Shown here: positions 46,470-56,447 of the stretch, in pieces
How the letters are laid out: the number at the start of each line of letters is the position of its first letter
Position numbering within the stretch: the first letter of the stretch is position 1
From: Erpobdella octoculata
Taxonomy: Eukaryota; Annelida; Clitellata; Hirudinida; Erpobdellidae
NCBI GenBank assembly: GCA_963978895.1
Contig: OZ022241.1
Location: forward strand, 15,063,356 to 15,127,355
Length of the DNA stretch: 64,000 nt
Direction: 5' to 3'
Notes under the pieces: model-generated
Told to the model about the DNA's origin: nothing
The model's input: the letters and a program-made list of their open reading frames with translations, nothing else
Databases searched by the model: none
Made by a program: the position numbers and the translations under genes

Positions 46470-46776
46470 CAGGCCTGGATTAACCATTAGGCAAACAAAG
46501 CACGTGCCTTGGGCACCAAGCGTTTGGGGGCACCACAGGTCCTCAAAAAATATGTTTTTTAAATAAATTTAAATCCAGAAACAACTGAATTTTAATACAA
46601 AAATACTTTATTGCAGGTTTTATATGAATGATTGTAGTACAAACTACAAATGTATTTGTTAACAACTGTTAACCATACCAGCGGTCATGGTCAGTAAAAG
46701 ATCAGGGGTCCCGGTCAGTAGGGGGAACTCATGTGGGTTTGTTCCTTGGGCACTAAAATGGCTTAATCCGGCCCTG
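46470..46776. mobile_element. hAT MITE
   Basis: 307 bp with ends CAGGCCTGGATTAACC and GGCTTAATCCGGCCCTG (inverted). The flanks AACATGAC (46462-46469) and AATATGAC (46777-46784) match at 7 of 8. Non-coding. Confidence 0.82.
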
Positions 46777-47104
46777 AATATGACACTAAAGTTTATATAT
46801 TAAATTTTAATGAACAAATGTGTTTTATTTTTGTATCAAAAATGGCATATATGCAAAATTCTTTGCTTATCGTTGATGAAAAAACATAAAAGCTCTCCAG
46901 AGTCATTTCTGAAGCTTATAGTGGAATGAGACTTAGATTATCTAAGGTTGTCGGAGCAAGGCATATGATAGTGCATCCAATATAAATAATTTTTACATCA
47001 TAAAAAATAATTTTTTTTAAAAAACAACGTTTTTCTTGCGCGCTAAAAAGTATCAAATAATATTCCTATGAGCCTGGCAAAATTTCTGAATAACTTGGTC
47101 ACTT

Positions 47105-47287
47105 TATGGTAACATACATTTTACTTTATAACAGTTTCTAATTCATGTACCTACAACAAAAAACGTTGGGCGCATTATTTTTTTTTATAATTATATGTTT
47201 TACTAATGTTTTGATGATGTAGCATATATGCGCCCAACGTGTTTTATTGTATACAAATTAGAAACTGTTATGAAGTATGTTACCATA
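47105..47287. repeat. Long imperfect palindrome (foldback element)
   Basis: The arm 47105-47176 (TATGGTAACATACATTTTAC...GTTGGGCGCAT) is the imperfect reverse complement of 47228-47287, with about 50 bp between them. A transcript would form a long hairpin. No target duplication was identified. Confidence 0.85.
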
Positions 47288-48022
47288 ATTTACAAAAAAT
47301 GTATTTTTATGTAAACATTATTTTCTACTTTTTCGTTTTTGATTGGTGAAATTTTGTAAGATTTGAGTTTTTAGATTAAATGTATTTTTACTCTTTTACT
47401 TTTTAGTTTTTTTCGCTAGGTGGCAAACCTTAGCCCGTTGAATTTAAAATATCATAACTTTTTTACTTTTATTTTTTGTCGCTAGGTGGCAATAAATTAT
47501 CTATCGGGGACAATGTTTAAAAAACACCATCGTATTGGGTTCGCGTACAGACAAAAGAACAAATAAACAGACAACAAAGTGACCTAATAAAAACGTTGTA
47601 AAAAGCTTATTTGTCGAGAAAAAACATGGCCACCAGAAAAATAATTAACCCGAGCTCCATTCAAAAACCTCTAAAAACTTCTCTCCTTCAAATTCGCATT
47701 TTCTAAAAATAGCTGACAAAAAAGTATTAAAGAAACTTCTCAATTTTTTCTTCCTAAATTTTTCAGAAATTCTTCAGACTCGTGCCCTCTAAAAAGTACG
47801 GCTCAAGAAATTATTTACGTCTACGCCTCTTGGCCCTGAAACAAAGTATGACAAGACTTCATACCAATATAGTGAAGATACTTCCTCTTTTGTTAATGTT
47901 TACTTTTTTTTATAATTTTATGTACAGGGTTACCGACTAGTAGTTTAAAGTTTGGATTTTATTAAGTAGCTATCAAAGCTGGATAAAAAAAAATGTAATC
48001 ATAAAACATTGATCAGAGGATA

Positions 48023-48520
48023 CTAGCGGGGTACCCGGCATTGCCCGGTATTTCTAGAGGTTTTTCTATCGTTTTTTCTCTCGCTCCCGTTTTTTCCCCG
48101 CTTGCTCTCCCGCTCCCGGTCACTTTCCCGTTTCCGCTTGCTCTCCCGCTTCCGGTCGTTTTCCCGCTACCGGTTGTTTTCCCGCTACCGGTCGATTTCC
48201 CGCTCCCGGTCGTTTTTCCGCTCCCGGTCGCTTTCCTGCTCCCAATCTCTATCCCGCTCCCGGTCGCTTTTCTTTTCCCGTTCGCTTTTTCGCTCTCAGT
48301 CGCTTTTCCGTTCCCGCTTGCTTTCCCGTTCCCATTCCCGCTCATTCTCTAGTTCCCATTTCCGTTCGTTCTCCCACACAAGCTCCGCTCATTTTGTGAC
48401 CGATTTTTTTTCACAAGAACTTTCTTCCACTGACTCTCAAGGTTGTGTGAAAATTTCATAACGATCGGATTAATGTGTAGCAATGCATAAGTTACATACA
48501 CACAGACAGTCATTTATATT
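48023..48520 (-). mobile_element. Helitron-like element, GC-rich pyrimidine tract
   Basis: On the minus strand the element ends with CCGGGCAATGCCGGGTACCC and GCTAG followed by T (48022-48030), a palindromic hairpin just upstream of a CTAG-T terminus as in Helitrons. Its body (48055-48350, plus strand) consists of CCCGCTCCCGGTCG-type repeats. The 5' part (48420-48520) is AT-rich and includes ACACACAGACAG. Arg/Ser-rich frames across it are artefacts. Confidence 0.6.
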
Positions 48521-48539
48521 GTTACGATATCGCCAAATC

Positions 48540-49053
48540 GTATACCGGGCTCAATAGAATGGTTTTGTAGTTTGTTGGATGATAATAAATGAAGCTTGAT
48601 AAATCCTATTTATACCTTCTAATATAATAATAATGTTTATGATAATGTTCCTCTGATATGTTCCTCTACATTCTATAAAGTCGACTTTACAGGAAGTTGA
48701 TAATTAAATCAGTGATATTACTTGATTACCCCCTTCTTAATTCTGTTTGTCCCGAACAGCATAGTCGCTTTTGAAAAATGCGACTCGGCCACGAACACAA
48801 AATACCTTCATTTTCACTCATGGCCTTGACAGCAATTCGCAAACAACATGTACAAGTCTTTTGACTGTTTGACGCTGTTTCTTCCAGTCTCGCTGGAGAC
48901 TGTGTGATCTTCCGATTCGGCGTTGTGGGCTTGAACACCTTGTCAAATCGCTATATTCCAATCTCCTCGCCCACGACTCCCGATCACAGCGAGCCCTTAC
49001 CAGGCCACTGACGGCTGCACGCAACCGAAGCCGCAACTGCACGCCACGGTCAG
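48540..49053 (-). other. Undetermined region left of the hAT insertion
   Basis: Minus-strand frames rich in Arg and Ser (48726-49042) show no motif I recognise. The sequence continues, across the hAT element, at 51431 onward, so both parts may belong to one older repeat that was interrupted. Confidence 0.35.
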
Positions 49054-51430
49054 CAGTGGCGTAGGGAGGGGGGAAGAGAGAACAGTTGTCTCCGGGCGCA
49101 GGGCTGGGTGGAGCGCAATATCAGTGACCAGAATTTTCTTTATTATTATTTTGCTTCACCTAGCAATTTCTATGACTCTCCTTTAGAACAGTGCAGGTCA
49201 AGTCAAGCAGTGCAGTTAAAAGCTTGTATAGATTATTTTCTATATAGTATATCCGTGGTATAGCTACATTGGGTTAGTCAGTGTAGTCGTCTACACATAA
49301 CTGCTATTACTAAGTTTAGTTTCGTTTTTGTCTCACGGGACCAACGGGCTGCTGGAGAAATGGATGATAATGTAGATAATCTTCCTTAGTATGACACATG
49401 GACATTGGACTCGGGACTTAATAATAGCACTAATATACTGAGTCTATGTATTACAATTATGAATATAAACTAGTAAAATCTGTTTTGAGAAATATGTAGC
49501 ATTGAGTGCACAGTAATAACTTTGTTATGTGCCTGCAGCAGTGGAATGAAATTTTAATGATACAAACAAATTTACACAATACACATTGAACTGGCTGGGA
49601 GGATGCGACAGCATCGGTATGCAATTTATCTATTCTTTTCAAGATCAACCCGTCGATGGTAAAACTTAAAGAAGCAGTGACCATCAAAGTCAAGCGTGAA
49701 TCAGAAACACGATGGAGTGCTAGAGCAGAATGTGTTAAAGCAATCCATAATGGACTTGATAATATAGTTAGTCTACTGGAAAAAATGTCTGAAGATACAA
49801 CTGAAACACAAGAAACTAGAGGCGATGCTGTAATTCTGCTACAAAGTATTCTTAGTTTCAACTTCTTAGTTTTCCTGCCTTTCTGGCATGACATACTCAA
49901 AAAAATCGACCGTGTTCAGAAAAGACTTCCAGATCCAACAATGAATTTTCAAGAAGCGTCTTTGGATATTGAACCTCTGCACACGGATATTACAAGAATC
50001 CGTAGACATATGCCATGATTCAGTGCTAAAAGCAAAGGAAAGATGTGAGCTATGGTGTGTTGCTGAAGAAAGTAGAAGGATGCCTGGAGAACTTGCCCGA
50101 GATGCAGGACTTTCGGCAGAAGAAGAAATTGTTCGGATCATGAAGAGTATTTTAGATCGACTTCAACAGGAGATGACAACAAGGTTTACTCGTCTCAAAG
50201 ATCTGAACTTCAAATTCGGATTCATACTTTATGTAGACAAACTTTTGAATGACAAAGATCTTGACAGTCTCCGTCATCATTGTATTGAATTTAGAAATTT
50301 TTATGACTCGGATGTTGAAGGAATTGAGTTATTAAATAAAATATGTGACTGCAGAATGCTCCTTGAGACCCGCCAGGATACTGCACCAAAGACTCCTACA
50401 GAACTCTTGTCGTTCATTGTTAGTTACGGAGATGTTTTTCCAAATTTGCGTGTTGCTCTACAAATCCTTCTTACCATAGCTGTCACGATTGCCAGCTGTG
50501 AGCGATCCTTCAGTAAATTAAAAATAATTCTTTCCTACCTTCGAGCATCCATGGGACAAGATAGACTTAGCGATCTGGCCCTAATGAGGGTGAAGAGGGA
50601 AGTTCTTGAACAGATTGATTTTGATGATATAATTAACCAGTTTGCTGCGGCAAAAGCAAGAAAAATAAATTTTGTTTAAAACTCAGCTCATTTTTAACCA
50701 CAATTTTAGACAATACCTGTCAGGGGTCGCTCTACCGGACAAGTGTATCTTACACCCGTCGACCTGTCTAGACTCTCAGTCTAGACAAGAACCTAGACAT
50801 TAATTGGCAGACGTTGTTTTCTTGTTGTTTGTTGACGTGTTTCCTGAGGCTATATTAATAGCGCTTTGAACCCCACCAGTACAGTCTAGCTATTTAGTAT
50901 CAGGCGAAGTCCTGCTCGTTTTTATATTTAATTTGCGCTTTATTAAAGTTGTTGTTGTCGTGTTGTTGTGTTGCCTTTTTCTTCCTGGTGTTCACGGCAT
51001 TCCAGGAGGGAAGACTGTGACAATACCTATCTGTTGTTTTGCTTTTAAATTTTATAATTTTTCTTTCGCACTTCTGACTCAGCGGACAAGAAAAATACAG
51101 AATTATAAAAACTACTGGAAAAATAAATTTAAAAAATCTAATTATATACGTAATCATATTCATTAATATTTTGTAATTGTAAGAAAAACAGTATAATAGT
51201 AAAAACTAAGAACGAATAATACAATTATGAAGTAAGGTGAGGTGCAATATGCATACCTATAGAAATTTAAATACACTGAAATGCATGTATATAGGCGCCA
51301 GAGACTGTAGCCTACATGCAAATACTGAGTAAGACAGTTATTATATTTTATGTAGTTCGACAGATTTTATGTAGGGGGCGCAGATTTTGTGTTTTGTTCC
51401 CGGGCGCAGAAGACCCTAGCTACGCCACTG
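49054..51430 (+). mobile_element. hAT transposon with transposase remains
   Basis: 2377 bp with ends CAGTGGCGTAG and CTACGCCACTG (inverted) and an exact 8-bp duplication ACGGTCAG at 49046-49053 and 51431-51438. It contains the transposase pseudogene 49656-50679. Terminal DNA includes GGCGCAG-rich ends typical of this hAT family. Confidence 0.92.
49656..50679 (+). pseudogene. hAT transposase (ZMYM/TTF-type), frameshifted and N-terminally incomplete
   Basis: Frame one (49656-50018) has SETRWSARAECVKAI and a following helical region; a shift near 50015 leads into frame two (to 50679), which includes DLNFKFGFIL, the cysteine-histidine-poor insertion, and the C-terminal dimerisation motif ASCERSFSKLKIILSYLRAS. 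This C-terminal block is characteristic of hAT transposases and of zinc finger MYM-type proteins derived from them. The N-terminal zinc finger and the first catalytic aspartate region are missing. Confidence 0.88.
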
Positions 51431-52150
51431 ACGGTCAGTTTTCGATCTTCCACCGCTCCTCTAGCCCTCAAACACAGGATGCAAAACTGTTTGACCGTCC
51501 AAACTCTAGCTCCACTCCCGCGAACCACCACCAAAACACAAAATCATTAACCAAACCGTTCTGAGCTGAGGCACTAGCATCCGTAGAAGCACTTTCATGT
51601 TGTTCCGCAACAACCAGGGCAGCGGCCTTTTCTGCCGACTCATCAGGGGCAACATCACTTAAACAGGCGCTCCGACACAAAACTGGACAACTTCTCCTTT
51701 CACTGTCCTCTTCATGACCCACCTGATCTGTGCAGTCTGTACGGCGGTCGTGTCACAAGATCTGAGACACAGCTGGTGGACTCCAGTTCAAACTGGGTTT
51801 TGCTGCAGCAACCCACATCATTTTCTTCACCAGCAACACGCTGGTCCAGAACCGTGTCCACCACTGCTTCAGCCACCCCTGCGACCAAACTCTCAACCGT
51901 CCAGACTACACCCAGGCAAACCAATATCAGAAACATTCCCATTTTCTTCCTCTTTGCTTTGCAACGCCACACCGGCCTCTGCTACTCTGTTCTCAGGATC
52001 GACCTGACCACCGAGATTTAATTTATTAATTTCCTGCTGTGTCGCTTGGTTTTCCTTTCTCATCCTGTTCATGGCTGCTCTATATTCTTCCTGTGCTGCT
52101 CTGCTTTCCTCCGCCATCTTGTTCAGAGCCTTCATCAATTCATTTTCTGA
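51431..52150 (-). pseudogene. Gag-like coding remnant, unknown family
   Basis: The minus strand from 52138 encodes a charged helical stretch (NKMAEESRAAQEEYRAAMNR...) followed, with frame changes, by acidic Val/Ala/Glu-rich sequence down to 51468, where NGLVNDFVFWWW recalls the fragment at 36540-36620. A coiled coil is likely at the start. The spread over three frames indicates decay. I cannot name the family. Confidence 0.4.
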
Positions 52151-52224
52151 GGTGAATGTTCCTATAAATCCGCCATTGGATACAACTCACTTTGTTCTCC
52201 AGTCCAAGTTGTTTGAAAAAAAGT

Positions 52225-52385
52225 GTTTAAATATTTGATAATTTTTGAAAAGTATCTACGACTACCCCCTCCCCGGTTATCCGCCATTTTTGGAAGAAAA
52301 ACATAGCATTAGACAAATAAAATTTTAGAGTCTGTGGGTTTTATATTTTTTTTGCCCCCCCCCCTAAGGTTTTGATGAAATGACG
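52225..52385. repeat. Dispersed repeat (copies near 55360 and 63440)
   Basis: It shares the pattern TTTTGAAAAxTAxxTACGACTACCxxC..CCGGTxATC with 55360-55440 and 63420-63490. Non-coding. Confidence 0.6.
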
Positions 52386-52500
52386 CCTCTATTCTGCAGT
52401 CAAATAGAAAGCTATAAAATTTAGTATCCTGATATCTGTAAAGTCTCAGTTTGATACTAGATGTAAAAATTTTATCAACTGCGCAAGACTTTTGCAATAT

Positions 52501-52503
52501 AAC

Positions 52504-52569
<66 letters not shown>

Positions 52570-52582
52570 TAATAATGATGAT
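52501..52582. repeat. (AAT)n microsatellite
   Basis: About 75 bp of AAT repeats. It directly abuts the SINE that follows and could be that element's 3' tail. Confidence 0.95.
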
Positions 52583-52796
52583 GAATTTATATAGCGCCAG
52601 ATAAGTCAGAGGCGCTTACGAAGGTTCCTTTGGATCGGAAACTTCGAAGAACACGCTATTTTCATAGACATGAGAAAGCAATGCGAGTGAACTCCTTGCC
52701 TAAGGGAGTTACGCTGGTGACGCAGGTGAGGCTTGAACTGCCGACCTAACGATCAACAGGCGAGCGCTCTACCGCTCTGCCACCAGCGCCTCCGGA
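52577..52796 (-). repeat. tRNA-derived SINE
   Basis: On the minus strand it starts AGGCGCTGGTGGCAGAGCGG, continues to GGCAGTTCAAGCC (B box-like), and proceeds to a body with GGCGCTATATAAATTC near the end, followed by (ATT)n on that strand. A tRNA-like head, a unique body and a short-repeat tail define a SINE. Confidence 0.75.
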
Positions 52797-53625
52797 AAAA
52801 ACTTGATATCGATAGATTATGAACAAAGCAATGTCATTACAGCAACTGAGGCAAGCTCATTGGCAGTATACTGCGCCACATAGCTTTCTATTTTGTCCAT
52901 CGGGAGTTAACCTAATAACTTGTTTTGAATAAATAAATCTACCAGAAGTTTGACATCTTTGACAGCAACCATTGACATGTTAAATGGTAAAATAAATGCT
53001 ACGTAATAGAAATCTATGCAAGGTTATTAAGAAATAACAATTTTAACGACACTGTCATCGAAGCTGAAACGGCTGGAAAAAACAGGTTTTGAAAACAGTT
53101 TTCTAGAAAAGCAGTCTCATTTCTTGAGAATTTTTTCTATGAAAAAAAACTGGTCACACACCAGAGAACAAGCTCAATAAAGTGGACTTTTTTCTTCTTG
53201 ACATCAGTAAATGAAAACTTCAATAGAATTAAAGACATTTCAAATTAATTTTTTTCTAACTTGCGTAATAAAAATATCGGAAAGCTCTGCAAAAAAGCTG
53301 TACAAGAATTGCTGAATGACATCGATAAGCATTTTGTAATCATTTTGCTGGACAAAGCGCATCATCTGAAAACAACAAATAACTATTTAATTTTCTTTTC
53401 AAAGAAGAGCAACAAATTATCTCGATTTTGGCTATGTTGTCCATTAAAAAGGGTTTTGCACAATCGATAAAATACAATAATATAATCAACAACTTTAATG
53501 AAAAATTTTTGCCATGATCATATGATATTGACAGCGATTGAGAGTAGGCACATTTTTCTAGTGTTAAATTTTTGTTCGTAGGAAGGGGTGCAATTGGAAG
53601 CTGTTTGGGGGGCCCTTCAGCATAC
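52797..53625. other. Intergenic, no gene seen
   Basis: AT-rich. Short frames at 53261-53470 and on the opposite strand have no recognisable content. Confidence 0.4.
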
Positions 53626-53639
53626 TTTCCAATTCTACT

Positions 53640-54175
53640 GTGTCTTCTGGACATATGCCATGATTCAGTGCTAACAACAAAGGAAAGATGTGAGTTATGG
53701 GGCGTGGCTGTAGAAAGTAGAATCAGACGATGAAGAACTTTCCCGAGATGTAGGACGTTCGGCAGGAGAAGAAATTGTTCGTATCATGAAACATATTCTA
53801 GATCGACTCCAACAGGAGATGACAACAAGGTTCACTCGACTCAAAGATCTGAACTTCAAATTCGGATTCTTACTTGATGTAGACAAAATTTCGAATGGCA
53901 AAGATCTGAACAGTCTCCGTCAGCTTTACATTGACTTTTGGAATTTTTATCACTCAGATGTTGAAAGAATTGAATTATTAAATGAGATTTGTGACTGCAG
54001 AATGCTCCTTGAAACCCGCCAGGACATTGCGTCGTTCATTGTTAATTACGTAGAAGATGTTTTTCCAAATTTGCGTGTTGCTCTACAAATCCTTCTTACC
54101 ATAGCTGTCTCAATTGCTAGCTGTGAGCGATCCTTCAGTAAATAAAAATAATTTTTTCTTACCTTCGAACACCCA
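53640..54175 (+). pseudogene. Second hAT transposase fragment, diverged copy of 50010-50530
   Basis: It starts with ATATGCCATGATTCAGTGCTAA as at 50005 and runs in parallel to the 49054-51430 copy through FTRLKDLNFKFGF to ASCERSFSK. There are several indels, including a 30-bp class deletion where the other copy reads APKTPTELL. It stops at TAA right after FSK. No terminal repeats were found. Confidence 0.85.
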
Positions 54176-55340
54176 TGGGTTAACCACAATTTCTAGAAAA
54201 TATCTACTGTATAGATGCAGTGTTTATAAATTTGTTTACAAAAAAAGATAGACATTTATTGTTGGGTTTCACTGCATTGTACTACAAGAAACATGATCAT
54301 GAATAAAAATTATTTACAAAATCCACTGCAACCATCACATCCAAACGTCTAATTGTAGTGGCCTTGTTTCTTCGTGCAGCCTCTGGCACTCGAAATGTTT
54401 TGAAATTCTAAGCCACAGTTTTTTTTGGCATTTGACCCCGAAAATGTTCGCCCTGGCCTGTTACGTTTATAAGCATCTTTGTTTTTCTGTCTACCTCTTC
54501 CATTTTGTACTCCCTTTCTCAACTTGCTGGATTATATTGGACAACTTGGTCCCATGAAATTTGAAAAAGAGGGAGGTGTGCATAGCCCGATTGCGCCCTG
54601 GATCCGCCAATGCTAACTTCTATAAACTTTTCCTCTTTCTCTATTTTTTCTCTCACACACATTTTATGCCGAGAACCTATATGGCAAGTCTTTTTATTTC
54701 TTCAGCTGCTTTTTTAATAATGCACTTTTTCAGCAGGTATTTTTCAGAGAATAGAATAATGTTGACCATGCGATACAAGGCAAATTCTGCAAAGACATGC
54801 CGTTCTGTCTTCAAATTAAATTACGTCTTTGTGTCTACGACGAAGTGGTCTGCGATAAATTGTTCCAATACCAGCACCATATAACTCACACAATCAAAGT
54901 TGTCATGCAGTGGCTTATAAATATGATCAGCTTGGAGCTAAAACAAAACTTCTCATTTATTTATTTTTATTTTTTACGTCTTATAATATTGATACCTGCT
55001 ATTCAATCTAACTAAATAATTCATTTGCCTCTCTGCTACGCTAGTTGATCTTTGCCCTCATGCACCTGTCCCTGTCGATCATTTCACTTTTATCTGATTA
55101 TTTTTTCTAGATCATGTATAATGTATACGTTGTTATGTTGGTTTCAACACTCTACAATTGTTGGAAAGGTTAAGTTCAAAACTTAAACGCTAAGAATCTG
55201 GGAAAATAAGAATATTTTGAAATTTAAATAAGTATGTTTGATTTTGATTTTTTAGCTTGTAGTTAAATTCAAAACCTAGATGCAGGGTTGTCATTTGGCA
55301 TTTAGGGGAATGTCAGGGGAATCATTAAGCAAAAGTGCAT
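54176..55340. other. Intergenic, no gene seen
   Basis: AT-rich. Frames at 54561-55015 lack motifs and supportive splice sites. 54560-54610 is GC-richer and may be an eroded transposon end. Confidence 0.4.
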
Positions 55341-55505
55341 AGAGTTTAAGAAAATGTTTTCAAAATAGACCTCCGACTACCCCCCCCCCGGTCATCAGCT
55401 ATTTTTTTGGAGGCAAAAGTATAAATTTTTTTTAGAAAAATTATGCAGAATAAATTTTCGAAAAAGGTTTGACCCTCCCAAGGAATTGCTGAAAATGATG
55501 CTCCT
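55340..55505. repeat. Dispersed repeats
   Basis: 55360-55440 is a copy of the repeat at 52225-52385 and 63420-63490; 55470-55500 (CCCAAGGAATTGCTGAAAAT) matches sequence near 21965. Confidence 0.55.
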
Positions 55506-55684
55506 GCCTAGATGTGGTTAAACAAAATATCACAGACGTTGAGCTTGTGGAAAACGCAGGCCTGCAACTAGATGTCATGCTCTGGGGGGTAAGCTTTTTT
55601 ATGGATAGGCCCACTAAACCCTATTATAGTTTAGTGGGCCCCTGAAATGGTGAATGGTTCATTGGATACAAAATGCACTATATT

Positions 55685-55897
55685 GCTGGTGTGGTGAAGA
55701 AAGGAAGAAGAAGAGGAAGCGGGAGAAAGAGAAGGAACAGGAGAGCGATCGGGAGTTCATGCGGGGAAGGAAACGGGAGCGAGAAAGAGTAAAAAAGCGA
55801 GAGTAAAAAAGCGAGAGAGAGTAAAAAAGCGAGAAAGAGTAAAAAAGCGAGAGAGAGGGAGAGAAAAACCCCGGACAACGCCGAATAATTCGACTAG
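55685..55897 (+). mobile_element. Helitron-like element tail with GAGAAAGAG repeats
   Basis: Purine-rich GAGAAAGAGTAAAAAAGC repeats (55770-55860) lead to AAAACCCCGGACAACGCCG, a hairpin-like sequence, and CGACTAG before T (55894-55898). The layout is that of 48023-48520 and 37590-38010. Confidence 0.55.
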
Positions 55898-56119
55898 TCA
55901 TTCATAAAAACGCTTACGTTTGATAAAAAAAATCTTTTGCCCTTCTACTTCTAATGTAGAAATGCAACCTGTGCTTAAAGTCATCCGTCCGCAAAACCCC
56001 TCCATTTTCTCCCCTTTAATTTATTTTTTTGCATACGCCAATGCAGAAGCTTATAGATGCTATAGGTAGGTTTTTAATGACCTAGTTCTAACCTGGCAGG
56101 CTGGCCGGCCAATAGCAGC

Positions 56120-56447
56120 GCTGAATAAGTGTACGCACTTGTATAAATAAGACAGCTGTTGTATCTGAGTGATTTTTATAAATAGTCTAACCGGTCTTAT
56201 TAAGTAGTTAAGCTACTTGAAAAAGTTATTATAAGCTGAACAAATGATTTTAATGCTGCTCTAAATCTAAAAATGTGTGAATGTTTTTTACTGCTGGTTT
56301 TTGTAGAAATCTGTCGGCATGATCCTACTTTAAATTGCTAAAAACTTTGAAATTTGTGTGTATATTTTCAGCTCTGCCGAATAAAAGAAACCAATTCAGC
56401 CATTCAAAAGAAACACGTCGGACTAGTCGGATAACTTTTTTTTGAAC
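56120..56447 (+). promoter_or_regulatory. Promoter and 5' UTR of the ZYG11-like gene
   Basis: TATAAATAAG at 56142-56151 is a good TATA box, which would place initiation near 56170-56180. TATTTTCAG at 56363-56371 is a possible splice acceptor for a 5' UTR intron. No coding sequence upstream of 56448 is evident. Confidence 0.45.

Noticed and set aside
48013..48461. Ser/Arg-rich frame resembling an SR protein, and its Gly/Thr/Ser-rich opposite frame
   Set aside because: Both arise from the CCCGCTCCCGGTCG repeats of a Helitron-like element.
52700..52796. Possible tRNA gene on the minus strand
   Set aside because: The A and B boxes are present but the spacing and stems do not give a full cloverleaf, and a body and AAT tail follow, so it is a SINE.
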